From contig JAEZGX010000002.1 of NCBI GenBank assembly GCA_023416735.1, positions 1-64,000 of the forward strand: a DNA stretch of 64,000 nt. Reading direction: 5' to 3'. Shown here piece by piece: positions 8,480-17,226 of this stretch (positions are counted from its first letter, which is position 1; the number at the start of each line of letters is the position of its first letter). The translations under genes were made by a program, and so were the position numbers. The notes under the pieces are model-generated. The model saw only the letters and a program-made list of their open reading frames with translations, was not told the DNA's origin and did not search any database. Source of the DNA: Verrucomicrobiota bacterium (GTDB taxonomy: Bacteria > Verrucomicrobiota > Verrucomicrobiia > Opitutales > Opitutaceae).

Positions 8480-9952
8480 ATGAAATTATTCCGCGCTTGG
8501 TTGATGCTGGCATTGTTTGCGATGCCGGTGATATCGATGGCCCAGAAGTATCGCGCCGAATGGGCGTCGCTCGACCAACGGCCGACGCCGGCGTGGTTTT
8601 CCGATGCGAAGTTCGGGATCTTCATTCATTGGGGCGTTTACTCGGTGCCGGCGTGGGCGGTGAAAGGCGAGTATGCGGAATGGTATTGGCGTCACGTGGC
8701 GAGCGCGGAGGAAAAGGACGAACCCTGGCGGGAGTTTCATCGCAAGAACTACGGCGCGGATTTCGATTACCGGGAATTTGCGCCGCAGTTTCGCGCGGAG
8801 TTGTTCGATGCGGAGCGTTGGGCGGATCTCTTTGCGCGGGCCGGAGCGCGTTACGTGGTGCTGACCTCGAAACATCACGACGGCTACGCCCTGTGGCCGA
8901 GCGCGGAGGCGAGCCGCACGTGGGGGCAATCATGGAATTCAGCTGAAGTCGGACCGCAACGCGACCTCATGGGCGAGCTGGCGAACGCGACGCGCGGCAA
9001 AGGCCTGGAGTTCGGTTTCTACTTCTCGCTCTACGAATGGTTCAACCCCCTCTGGGAAACGGATCGCGCGCGTTATGTATCGGAACACATGATACCGCAG
9101 TTCAAGGACGTCGTGACGCGCTACGAACCCTCGCTCATTTTTAGCGACGGCGAGTGGGATCTGCCTTCGTCCGAATGGCGCAGCGAGGAAATGCTCGCGT
9201 GGCTGTTCAATGAAACGGCCGTCCGCGACAAGGTCGTGGTCAATGACCGCTGGGGCAAGGAGACGCGTCACCGTCATGGCGGGTATTGGACGACTGAATA
9301 CGCGGCGGGGCTCCCGGACGGTTCGCACCCCTGGGAGGAAAGCCGGGGTCTGGCGCATTCCTATGGCTATAGCCGGGCGGAACGGATCGAGGATTACAAA
9401 TCCTCGCGCGAATTGATCCTGATGCTGGTGGACCTGGTCAGCCGCGGAGGGAATTTTCTACTCGATGTCGGACCGATGGCCGATGGAACGATTCCTCCGG
9501 TGATGGAGGATCGACTCTTGCAGATGGGCGCCTGGCTGGACGTGAACGGGGAGGCGATTTTCGGAACGCGAACGGCCGGTCGCAGCGCGCAGTGGACGGA
9601 AGGCGCACCGCCGGATCAAGGTTATGGAGAATACCGCGTGCGTTACGAATTGCTGGAGCAAGTTGGGCAAAGGCCGATCGATGGGCGCGCGGTAAAGCAG
9701 GTGTTTTTCACGCAGAAGGGAAATACGCTTTATGCGATCACCGCGGGGTGGCCGGGGAAAACGCTGACGCTTCGCGGCGTAAAGGCGACGGACTCTGTCC
9801 GCGTGAGTTTGCTGGGCGTGGAGGGAGAGCTGCGGGTGAAGCGAAACGGTGATGCGCTGGAAATCGAATTGCCGGACTTCGGACCTGAAGACGCGCCGTG
9901 CGAGCACGCTTACACGATCAAACTCGAAGGAGCGGAGATTTCGGCCGAGTAG
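8480..9952 (+). CDS. GH29 alpha-L-fucosidase, secreted
   Basis: This 490-residue enzyme has a signal peptide ending near SMAQ (residue 22). The GH29 barrel shows FGIFIHWGVYSVPAWA, VVLTSKHHDGYALWPS and LIFSDGEWD, in which Asp223 sits at the nucleophile position. NFLLDVGPMADG follows near residue 330, and a C-terminal beta-sandwich runs from about residue 355. The family releases alpha-linked L-fucose from glycan ends. It closes the receptor operon and is the strongest evidence for its substrate. The fucose isomerase-like gene divergent at the left edge fits the next catabolic step. No sulfatase is present, which argues against fucoidan. Confidence 0.94.
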   Translation: MKLFRAWLMLALFAMPVISMAQKYRAEWASLDQRPTPAWFSDAKFGIFIHWGVYSVPAWAVKGEYAEWYWRHVASAEEKDEPWREFHRKNYGADFDYREFAPQFRAELFDAERWADLFARAGARYVVLTSKHHDGYALWPSAEASRTWGQSWNSAEVGPQRDLMGELANATRGKGLEFGFYFSLYEWFNPLWETDRARYVSEHMIPQFKDVVTRYEPSLIFSDGEWDLPSSEWRSEEMLAWLFNETAVRDKVVVNDRWGKETRHRHGGYWTTEYAAGLPDGSHPWEESRGLAHSYGYSRAERIEDYKSSRELILMLVDLVSRGGNFLLDVGPMADGTIPPVMEDRLLQMGAWLDVNGEAIFGTRTAGRSAQWTEGAPPDQGYGEYRVRYELLEQVGQRPIDGRAVKQVFFTQKGNTLYAITAGWPGKTLTLRGVKATDSVRVSLLGVEGELRVKRNGDALEIELPDFGPEDAPCEHAYTIKLEGAEISAE

Positions 9953-10049
9953 GGGAGCAGGCGTTTGCAGCGCACACAGACAAGCACGTGGCCGTAGCCT
10001 GTGTTGGGACGGCCAAGTGAACGCGGTGCGCGAGCGTTTTCACTAAACT

Positions 10050-10209
10050 CTAGTCATCCTTGGGAGACAGGGCGCAGAAGGCCCGGCGCATTTCCGCGGC
10101 TTTCTCGTGTGTTCTCTCGGCGTCCCCCGCGATGTTGTGGCGGGCATACCGCCAAGTGCTGATTCGAAGCGCCAGTGACACGGGAACGTGCGCGAGAAAA
10201 GATTGACGG
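10050..10209 (-). pseudogene. Possible C-terminal remnant of an unidentified gene
   Basis: The 9953-10290 gap has no intact gene. On the minus strand a frame ending at a TAG (10050-10052) reads like a real protein tail, with SLALRISTWRYARHNIAGD followed by a charged helix and ALSPKDD. It has no start codon and runs into the operator region upstream. I do not recognise the family. It may be the leftover end of a deleted gene, or chance. Confidence 0.28.
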
Positions 10210-10215
10210 CTGTTT

Positions 10216-10227
10216 CTGTTATAACAG
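10216..10227. promoter_or_regulatory. Putative GntR operator CTGTTATAACAG
   Basis: This perfect 12-base palindrome lies 63 bases before the symporter start. It shares the TGTTATAACA core with the palindrome before the receptor at 17227. A shorter GTTATAAC occurs before the GntR gene. The three sites flank one regulator and its neighbours, so GntR binding is the simplest reading. Confidence 0.6.
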
Positions 10228-10290
10228 TGTTCGCCCGGACGCTGCCCGCACCCCTGCAGGCGGGACCGATGGAATGGTTTTCAATACCTT

Positions 10291-11817
10291 ATGCTGACTA
10301 TTACCCTGCTGGCTACGACCTCCGAGATTCCTGACCGGGTTCTCTATCTCCTGATCCTCGGCGTATGTCTGGCCGCAAGTATGGGGATAGGCTACTTCTT
10401 CAGCCGGCGTCATGTGGCGGGCAACAGCTACTTCATCGGCAAGGGCGACATGAAGGGGTGGCTGGTCGGCTGTTCGCTGGCCGCGACGATGATCAGCACG
10501 ATGACGTTTCTAGCGATCCCGGCGTTCAGCTTCAAAGAGGACTATCGCTGGGTGGTGCCGAGTTTCAGTTTTCTGATCATGGGCATCTTTGCGATCGCAG
10601 TGCTGGTGCCGTTCTTCCGAAAAGAAAACAGTCCGAGCGGCTACGCCTTTCTCGAACAGCGGTTCGGCTCCTGGGCGCGGGTGTATGCCGCGGGTGGATT
10701 TCTGCTCTTCAACGTCCTCCGACTGGGCGTGGTGTTGTATGTAACCTGTTTGTCGCTGGAGGTGTTTTTCGGAATTCCCGCAATCTGGTTGATGATCATC
10801 GTGGGGATTTCGACGACGATCTACACGATGATGGGTGGATTCGAAGCGGTGGTGTGGACGGAGTTCTTCCAGGCGATCGTGCTGGTGTTGGGCGCGGTGG
10901 TGATGGTTCCAGTCGTGCTGCATGCGATTCCCGGCGGAATGGACACCGTGTTCGAAATGGCGCGGCCCGCGGGCAAGATGTCGGTCGGTTCGCTCGAATT
11001 CAGCTTCGCGGAAAAGACGCTTTGGGTGATGATCCTCGCGTCGCTGTTCTACAACGCGTCGGATTATGCGACGCGGCAGGACTTCATTCAGCGTTATCGG
11101 GCGGCGAGTTCGGCGAACCAGGCGCGGATCGCGATTGCGATTTCGGCCGTGGCCGTGGTGCCGATCTGGCTGTATTTCAATTTTCTCGGGACGGCGCTGT
11201 GGACGTTCTATCAGATCAATCCAGATCCCGTGGTCACGGAGATCAGTCAATCGAGTCCGGAGAAAATCGTGCCGTATTTCATGACGACGAATCTCTCTCC
11301 CGCGTTGAATGGGTTGATTCTCGCGGCCCTCGTGATGGCTTCGCTGAGCACGCTGGCGCCGATTCTGAGTGCATGCGCCGCGACGTGGGTGGGCGATTTT
11401 CATGAGCGGGTTTTCCGCGGCAAAACCAGCGCGGACAACGTGCGACTGGGTCGGATATCGACCCAGATTATGGGCGTGGTGATGGTCATCATCGCTTGCG
11501 TGATCCATGCGTTGCGGACCCAAACTCTGCAGGATCTGCAGGCGACCGGGCAGATGCTATTCTCGGCGGGTTTGTTCGGCCTGTTTATGGTGGGCTTTTT
11601 CGGACGACGGATTGGCCCGAAGCCTGCGTTGTTGGCGGTGATCACGACGGTAAGCATCGTGGGCGTCTGGTTCGCAGCGCACAGTGCGTCACTTGCGTCA
11701 TGGGTGCCGGATCCGTTCTGGATCCCGGTGTTGTCCAACATCGGGCTGCCGCTTCTCGCGCTATTCTATTCGCGTGTGTTACAGACCCGAACTGTCGTTT
11801 CCTCTCAAAATACCTGA
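10291..11817 (+). CDS. Sodium:solute symporter (SSS family)
   Basis: This 508-residue membrane protein has about 13 hydrophobic segments and the SSS hallmarks: YFIGKGDMKGWLVGCSLAATMIST after the first helix, YTMMGGFEAVVWTEFFQ in the middle and DYATRQDFIQRY in the sixth to seventh helix region. Family members import sugars, sugar acids or other solutes with Na+. It is the first gene of a tight operon with a beta-propeller protein and an alpha-mannosidase and has a GntR-type palindrome just upstream. Import of a mannose-containing oligosaccharide or released sugar is likely but unproven. Confidence 0.92.
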   Translation: MLTITLLATTSEIPDRVLYLLILGVCLAASMGIGYFFSRRHVAGNSYFIGKGDMKGWLVGCSLAATMISTMTFLAIPAFSFKEDYRWVVPSFSFLIMGIFAIAVLVPFFRKENSPSGYAFLEQRFGSWARVYAAGGFLLFNVLRLGVVLYVTCLSLEVFFGIPAIWLMIIVGISTTIYTMMGGFEAVVWTEFFQAIVLVLGAVVMVPVVLHAIPGGMDTVFEMARPAGKMSVGSLEFSFAEKTLWVMILASLFYNASDYATRQDFIQRYRAASSANQARIAIAISAVAVVPIWLYFNFLGTALWTFYQINPDPVVTEISQSSPEKIVPYFMTTNLSPALNGLILAALVMASLSTLAPILSACAATWVGDFHERVFRGKTSADNVRLGRISTQIMGVVMVIIACVIHALRTQTLQDLQATGQMLFSAGLFGLFMVGFFGRRIGPKPALLAVITTVSIVGVWFAAHSASLASWVPDPFWIPVLSNIGLPLLALFYSRVLQTRTVVSSQNT

Positions 11818-11820
11818 TAC

Positions 11821-12969
11821 ATGAATCGATCGCGCCTCCGGATTTTTTTCGGCTTGGTGGCCTTGGGCGGGGGCGTCGCGATGACCGGTCGCGCACAATC
11901 TCTGGTCTATGTGGCGGCGGATCAGGCCACGGTTTATGAAGGCGGTAAAATGCTGCTTCGAGCGCAGGCTCGGCCTGGCGCGGTGAGCGTGTTCGACCTC
12001 GATGCCGTGCCCATGAAGGGATGGCACCGCGACGGAGTTCCACTGACGGTGATCGGCCCGCCCTCGTGCATCGTGGCTCATCCGCGCACGAAGGATATTC
12101 TAGTGACCTCGGCCCAGCGGGTGGATCCGCATGATCGCACCCAACTGATCTCGGATTCGCGCGTCACCCGTCTCCGCGTGCGAGGAGACGATCTCGTGGT
12201 GGTGGATCAACTGGAAGTGTTTGAACAGCCTTCGGGCATCGCGATGGACGCGACGGGGCAGCGCGCGTGGGTGGCCTTACGTAATCAAGGAAGCATCGCC
12301 CGCATCGAGCTGACGCCGGAACTCATGCGGGTGGCGGCGATCGAGAAGCTGACGGAGCCGGAGGATTCGTTGTCGGATGTGAAGCTGTCGCCCGACGGCC
12401 GGACGCTCTTGGCAACGTGCCACGCGATCGACACGTTGCTCGTCCTTGCGGTCCAAGACGACGGAACGCTGACGGAGACGCAGCGGGTTTCGTTACCGGG
12501 CGGCGGATATCACATCGCGTTTTTGCAGGATGGCCGGGCCGTCGTCGGTTGCACGCGGGCGAATGTCATCGCCGTGATCGGACGCGGGATGGACGGACAA
12601 TGGAGACAGGAAACGACGATCGAGACCGGCCGCGTGCCGGAAGGCGTGGCGGTTTCGCCCGATGGGAAGTGGATCGCGGTGTCGTGTTTTGACGGCGGGA
12701 ATTTCGTCGTGAAAAAGAACCCGTGGTTCGGGCATCCGCCGCGAGTATATCTGTATTCAGTGAACCACGGCGGCACGATCGTGAAACGGCAGAGTTTCGA
12801 CTTCGAAGGAATCCTGCAGTCGAGCGTCTTCGCGAGCGATTCGCGCCGGCTGGTCGTCGGCCAATATGGTCCCGCGAACCTGAAAGTCCTGACGTTGGAA
12901 TCGGACCAGTGGGTCGATGCCGGCGTGAAGATCGAATTGCCCGGCAATCCGGCGGCTCTGGCGCGTTAA
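11821..12969 (+). CDS. Exported beta-propeller protein (YVTN / lactonase-like)
   Basis: This 382-residue protein has a signal peptide (about residues 1-25, ending GRAQS). It shows repeated blades such as LSPDGRTLLATCHAIDTLLV, VSPDGKWIAVSCFDGGNF and FASDSRRLVVGQYGP, typical of YVTN or 6-phosphogluconolactonase-like seven-bladed propellers. Export argues against a cytoplasmic phosphogluconolactonase role. It starts three bases after the symporter stop and ends six bases before the mannosidase start, so all three are surely one transcript. It may bind substrate or act as a periplasmic lactonase. The sequence does not decide. Confidence 0.75.
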   Translation: MNRSRLRIFFGLVALGGGVAMTGRAQSLVYVAADQATVYEGGKMLLRAQARPGAVSVFDLDAVPMKGWHRDGVPLTVIGPPSCIVAHPRTKDILVTSAQRVDPHDRTQLISDSRVTRLRVRGDDLVVVDQLEVFEQPSGIAMDATGQRAWVALRNQGSIARIELTPELMRVAAIEKLTEPEDSLSDVKLSPDGRTLLATCHAIDTLLVLAVQDDGTLTETQRVSLPGGGYHIAFLQDGRAVVGCTRANVIAVIGRGMDGQWRQETTIETGRVPEGVAVSPDGKWIAVSCFDGGNFVVKKNPWFGHPPRVYLYSVNHGGTIVKRQSFDFEGILQSSVFASDSRRLVVGQYGPANLKVLTLESDQWVDAGVKIELPGNPAALAR

Positions 12970-12975
12970 ACTCTC

Positions 12976-15900
12976 ATGACCAAGACGGCTCCGCTCCTTC
13001 CGTTTCCCCAGTTGTTGTTTCCGCGCCTGCGCAAGGCGCTGACACGCCTCGCCCAAGCCGTGTGGCAGGATCCTGTTCCGCTCACGGTCATGCGAACGGA
13101 GTCGCGCACGGGAGAGTTTCCCTTCGTGGATGCAGAGGCATTGGCGGCAACGTTGAAACCGGTGGATCTTCCTCTGACCTGGCGGGCGCCGGGATTTTCG
13201 ACGACGTGGTTTCGGGTTTCGCTCCCGGAGGGTTATCAACTGCGACCGGGCGATCATATTCATTGGGACGACAACGCGGAGACCACGGTCTGGCTCGCGG
13301 GCGAGCCCCTGTTCGGACTGGACGCGACCCATCGTCAATGGCCCTGGCCGGCGGAGGCGCGCGAGCTGTGGCTCGAGAGCATTTTCTGCCAGTCGGGCAT
13401 CTGGCATGCGGCCGCGAAAGGGATCGGGCCGGCGGGTTCGCTGCTGAGTCAGGCGCGGATCGTGCGGAAAGACGAGGAAGCCTGGCAGGCCTATTTCGAT
13501 CTGGAGGTGTTGACCGACTGGTTGGAAGAGGAAGTGCGCAGGATCATGCCGCAGGAGGCGGAGCAGTTGCTGGCGGGATTTCGCGCGTGGCCGGAGATGG
13601 ACAGCGCATCGTCGACATTTCTGCCAGATGGGGTCGGCACCGGGGTGGCGAACCGCTGGCGTCCGGACTTGGATCGCCTGCCGCCGCTTCACCGGCGGGT
13701 AATGCGCGAGCTGGAGGAGGCGATTTCGACGTATCACAACCAAGGGACCGCGGCGTTGCGGGAGCGGCTGAAAGGCGTGTATGCGCGGTTGCGCGAAAGC
13801 GGGACGATCAGCAAGGCGGTGCTGACGGGTCATGCGCACATCGATCTGGTGTGGCTGTGGCCGGAAGCGACGGGAGAGCAGAAAACCGTGCGCACGTTCG
13901 CGACGGTCGATGCGCTGCTCGAACGGTATCCAGAATTCCACTTCGGGTATTCGCAACCGGCGAGCTATGCGGCGGCGCGTCGTCGCTCGCCCGGGTTGAT
14001 GAAACGCGTGGACCGGCGGATCTCCGGCGGGCGGTGGGAACCGACGGGCGCGATGTATGTGGAAGCGGATACACTGATGCCATGCGGAGAGGCGCTGTTG
14101 CGCTGCTTCCTGATCGGGCAACGGCAGTTCGTTGCGCTGCAAGGCGCGCCCTCGCCGGTGTTGTGGTTGCCGGACGCGTTCGGTTTCTCGGGCAGTTTGC
14201 CGACGGTCATGAAGCTCGCGGGGGTGGACTACTTTTTCACGAACAAGCTGTCGTGGAACATGATCAACCGCTTCCCGCATTCCAGCTTCCGGTGGCGCGG
14301 ATTGGACGGTTCGGAAGTGCTCGCCCACGTGTCACGAGCAACTGGATACAACAATCCGGCGCGACCGCGGAATCTGCGACTCGAAAGCGAAGCGAACCGG
14401 CAGTCCGACGTGCATGACGAGTTCCTGCTGCCCTGCGGTTGGGGCGACGGCGGCGGCGGGCCCACGGCCGATATCATCGAGCGGGTGCGGAGACAGAAGG
14501 ATCTGCGCAATCAACCCGCTGCTGAATGGGGACGAATCGACGCGTTTTACCAGCGGCTCTCGGCGGTGCGCGACGAACTGCCGGTGTGGCGGGGGGAGAT
14601 TTATCTCGAGGCGCATCGGGGAACGCTGACGACGCAAGGCGAAGTGAAGGCGGCCTATCGCCGATTGGAATGCGCTCTGCGCGCGCTGGAAGCGGCGCAC
14701 TGCGCGACGGGAGCGGGCCCGGTGGACGTGCAGGCGTGGGAGCGGCTCGCATTTGTCCAGTTTCACGACTGCCTGCCTGGCAGCTCGATTCACGAAGTCT
14801 ATGAAGCCATCATTCCCGAAGCTGACGGGTTGACGAAACGATCGCTCGCAGCGGTGGAAACCGTGATGAAGTCACTGGATGAAGGAGCGACTGGCACGGC
14901 GATTTTCAATCCTCTGCCTTTGCCGCTGGCGCTGAACGTCGATGACGACACCGTCGTCATCCCGCCGCTTGCGACCGTCGACGCGCAGGCTGCCGCTCGC
15001 CGGCCAAAAGCGTCACCGACCATATCGAGCGGGCTCGGGCTGTGGAATGGCTTGATCGAGGCGGAGTTTGCTCCGCACGGAGGCCTGCAGAGGCTGCAAG
15101 TGGAGGGACGGAACATGCTAGCGGGCTCTCCGCGTTTCGTGGCGTATCGAGACGTCCCCTACGATCTGGAAGCGTGGGAAATCGACCGCGGTGCGCTGGC
15201 TCATGGCCGCGGGCTGACGAAGCAAGGCGAGACTGTTGCGACGTCGGGTCCGGGTTGGCGGGGATTCCGGGAAACGTGGGTGCTGGGCGAATCGGTTGTG
15301 AACGCGCTTTGGCGGCTGCGGAGCGGGGCGAACGCGCTGGAGCTGGAGATCGAGGCGGATTGGAAGGAGCCAGAGGTGTTGCTCAAATTCGAGGTCCCGA
15401 CAATTTTCCGCGGGCAGTCGGCTCTTTTCGGTTCGCCGTTTGGCGGCGAGTGGCGTTCGCAACATCCCGGAGAAGTGCGTCAATCGGCGCAGTGGGAAGC
15501 GCCGGCGTCTCGGTGGATGATGACTGCGGACGACGGCCGGCAGGAGGGCGCGTTTATTGTGACCGAAGCGAAATATGGTTTCAGCGTGCGGGATGGCGAG
15601 ATGGCGGTGAGTTTGTTGAAGTCGGCGAAGGTCACCGAAACGACGGCGTTTCCGGTGTCTTTCCGAACGGGCGAGGCGCGGGCCAAATTCTCCGACCTCG
15701 GACGGCAGACGATCCGCCTGGGTCTGGGAGGGTTGACCGCGAATACTCCTCGGGAAGGCTATCCTGCGGCGGTGGCGGAAACGCTGTTTGCCCGCCCGAT
15801 CGAAGTCGCAGCGAGGACGCGGCAAACGTTCTTCCCCTCGGTCGCGGGGCTGCAGTCCGTGATCCCGACATGGTGTGTGCCGTGCGGCGGTGGAGACTGG

Positions 15901-16083
15901 ATTTTGCGGTTGAACGAAACGACCGGTCGCCGGGGAAAACTGACGATCACTCCCCCGCTAGGTTGGGTTGGAACGCTTCTCCTGCGGGCTGAACCGGGGG
16001 AGGGGGACCGACCTCTGCCCGCTTCCGGGGAGATCGATGTCGCTCCCTTCGCCGTGCTCAGCGTGCGTTTTTCGCGCGGATGA
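12976..16083 (+). CDS. GH38 alpha-mannosidase, cytoplasmic
   Basis: This 1035-residue enzyme has no signal peptide. The GH38 catalytic domain shows GHAHIDLVWLWPEA (metal ligands His288 and Asp290), then PTGAMYVEADTLMPCGEALLR, and WLPDAFGFSGSLP with Asp400 at the nucleophile position. QFHDCLPGSSIHEVYE follows near residue 600, and C-terminal beta-domains fill the rest. Length and order match bacterial alpha-mannosidases that act on short imported mannosides. It is the last gene of the symporter operon. Convergent placement with the GntR gene suggests the two form one regulatory unit. Confidence 0.94.
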   Translation: MTKTAPLLPFPQLLFPRLRKALTRLAQAVWQDPVPLTVMRTESRTGEFPFVDAEALAATLKPVDLPLTWRAPGFSTTWFRVSLPEGYQLRPGDHIHWDDNAETTVWLAGEPLFGLDATHRQWPWPAEARELWLESIFCQSGIWHAAAKGIGPAGSLLSQARIVRKDEEAWQAYFDLEVLTDWLEEEVRRIMPQEAEQLLAGFRAWPEMDSASSTFLPDGVGTGVANRWRPDLDRLPPLHRRVMRELEEAISTYHNQGTAALRERLKGVYARLRESGTISKAVLTGHAHIDLVWLWPEATGEQKTVRTFATVDALLERYPEFHFGYSQPASYAAARRRSPGLMKRVDRRISGGRWEPTGAMYVEADTLMPCGEALLRCFLIGQRQFVALQGAPSPVLWLPDAFGFSGSLPTVMKLAGVDYFFTNKLSWNMINRFPHSSFRWRGLDGSEVLAHVSRATGYNNPARPRNLRLESEANRQSDVHDEFLLPCGWGDGGGGPTADIIERVRRQKDLRNQPAAEWGRIDAFYQRLSAVRDELPVWRGEIYLEAHRGTLTTQGEVKAAYRRLECALRALEAAHCATGAGPVDVQAWERLAFVQFHDCLPGSSIHEVYEAIIPEADGLTKRSLAAVETVMKSLDEGATGTAIFNPLPLPLALNVDDDTVVIPPLATVDAQAAARRPKASPTISSGLGLWNGLIEAEFAPHGGLQRLQVEGRNMLAGSPRFVAYRDVPYDLEAWEIDRGALAHGRGLTKQGETVATSGPGWRGFRETWVLGESVVNALWRLRSGANALELEIEADWKEPEVLLKFEVPTIFRGQSALFGSPFGGEWRSQHPGEVRQSAQWEAPASRWMMTADDGRQEGAFIVTEAKYGFSVRDGEMAVSLLKSAKVTETTAFPVSFRTGEARAKFSDLGRQTIRLGLGGLTANTPREGYPAAVAETLFARPIEVAARTRQTFFPSVAGLQSVIPTWCVPCGGGDWILRLNETTGRRGKLTITPPLGWVGTLLLRAEPGEGDRPLPASGEIDVAPFAVLSVRFSRG

Positions 16084-16096
16084 TATCTGCCGTTCG

Positions 16097-16114
16097 CAGC
16101 GCCGCGGGGCGCTG
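16097..16114. terminator. Weak hairpin between convergent genes
   Basis: CAGCGCC and GGCGCTG form a seven-pair stem around a four-base loop, 14 bases after the mannosidase stop. No U-rich tract follows, so it is at best a weak or factor-assisted terminator. Confidence 0.25.
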
Positions 16115-16153
16115 GACTGCGCCTCCGGTCTTGATCTCCGGCCGGGACTCGGA

Positions 16154-16891
16154 TCAGGGCTCGTAGGCGCGCGACGGAAGAATGTGCCCTTCTCCAAATT
16201 TGACCCGAAGGGCAGCGAAGCGTTTTTGATACGTGGGCGCGATGTGGTTGCGCATCGCCTGCTCGGCCCACTCGGGATTGCGGCTGGCGAGAGCATCCAC
16301 CAAGCCCAGATGATCGTGAGGTTCGATCTCCCACAGCGAGGGAGCAATGTTGGCCAGCACGTCGTCGATGTAGTGGTGGAACTCGAGAATTTCCTTCAGG
16401 CGCGGGCTGCGTGAGATGTCCACGATCCGTTTGTGAAAAGCGATGTGGGTGGCGACGAACTCCTTCTCTTTACCGGGCTTGATCGGCTTGGCCAGAGTCA
16501 GGGCGAAGGTTCTCAACTCCTTCAGAAGCTCGTCCGTAACGTGGGCGGTGGCGCGCCGGGCTGCGAGGGATTCGAGCATGCCGCGTATGTCGACGAGTTC
16601 TTCGATCTCGGTGACGGTATAAGCCCGGCAGAAAACGCCCAAGCCTTGCTGGCGGACGAGGAGCCCTTCGCTCTCAAGCGCGCTGAATGCCTCTCGCAAC
16701 GGTGCCGTGGTAGTGCCGAGCATCTTGGCGAGCTGGCGTTGATCGAGCCGCTTGCCGGCGCTGATTTCACCACTGCGGATGAGCTGGAGGAGCTTGCGAC
16801 GCAGTTGATCGGCGGTGCCGCTCAGCTTGGATTTGGACGTCGAAGCGGACTCGCTGGTGCGCTTGTCCCCGAGAAGAGGCTGGATCGACAT
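16154..16891 (-). CDS. GntR-family (FadR/FCD type) transcriptional regulator
   Basis: This 245-residue protein has an N-terminal winged helix (about residues 25-95) with GKRLDQRQLAKMLGTTTAPLREA and ESEGLLVRQQGLGVF. A C-terminal FCD helical domain (about 100-235) contains HIAFHKRIVD, EPHDHLGLVDAL and MRNHIAPTY, the usual metal or acid ligand residues. FCD regulators commonly respond to organic or sugar acids. It is convergent with the alpha-mannosidase operon and divergent from a TonB receptor. Matching palindromes sit before all three units, so it probably controls them and itself. The ligand may be a sugar acid, which would suit the aldolase gene downstream. Confidence 0.92.
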   Translation of the reverse strand: MSIQPLLGDKRTSESASTSKSKLSGTADQLRRKLLQLIRSGEISAGKRLDQRQLAKMLGTTTAPLREAFSALESEGLLVRQQGLGVFCRAYTVTEIEELVDIRGMLESLAARRATAHVTDELLKELRTFALTLAKPIKPGKEKEFVATHIAFHKRIVDISRSPRLKEILEFHHYIDDVLANIAPSLWEIEPHDHLGLVDALASRNPEWAEQAMRNHIAPTYQKRFAALRVKFGEGHILPSRAYEP

Positions 16892-16999
16892 GGATGAACT
16901 TCTATTGCGAAAAGGGTTGGCGCCGTCAAGTGGGCCAGAGGGGCCCGGGAAGTTTTAGCTCGAAGAAGGTGGCCAAATTTTTCGCGGTTCAAGCTTCGG

Positions 17000-17007
17000 G
17001 TTATAAC
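17000..17007. promoter_or_regulatory. Putative GntR operator half-length copy GTTATAAC
   Basis: This eight-base perfect palindrome, followed by AGC as in the other copies, lies 109 bases before the GntR start codon. It overlaps a plausible -10 box of that gene, which suggests autoregulation. Confidence 0.5.
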
Positions 17008-17171
17008 AGCGGACGGCGATGACGCAAGAGCGGACGGAAGGGAGAGAGGGGGTCGAACCGCCTGTCGGCTGGGTTTATCCCGCAGCGTGCGCTTAAGTTG
17101 TCAGAGGAGACGTTAACGTAAAACGCGGGCATCTTATTCGATAAGCCGGAAATCGAGGGACATTTTCTTGA

Positions 17172-17185
17172 CGTGTTATAACACG
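17172..17185. promoter_or_regulatory. Putative GntR operator CGTGTTATAACACG
   Basis: This perfect 14-base palindrome lies 41 bases before the receptor start and overlaps a TTGACG (17168-17173). It is the longest of the three TGTTATAACA-type sites. Confidence 0.62.
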
Positions 17186-17226
17186 GTGCTACCAACTGCG
17201 GCCCGTTACCCTAACGTGACCTGCCC

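Larger units (their letters stand above)
16892..17226. other. Divergent control region between GntR gene and receptor
   Basis: This 335-base region has no gene. It holds two GTTATAAC palindromes (17000-17007 and 17172-17185) and an ACGTTAACGT palindrome at 17110-17119. On the minus strand TTGCGT, 16 bases, then TATAAC gives a plausible GntR-gene promoter whose -10 box is the 17000 palindrome. Confidence 0.5.
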
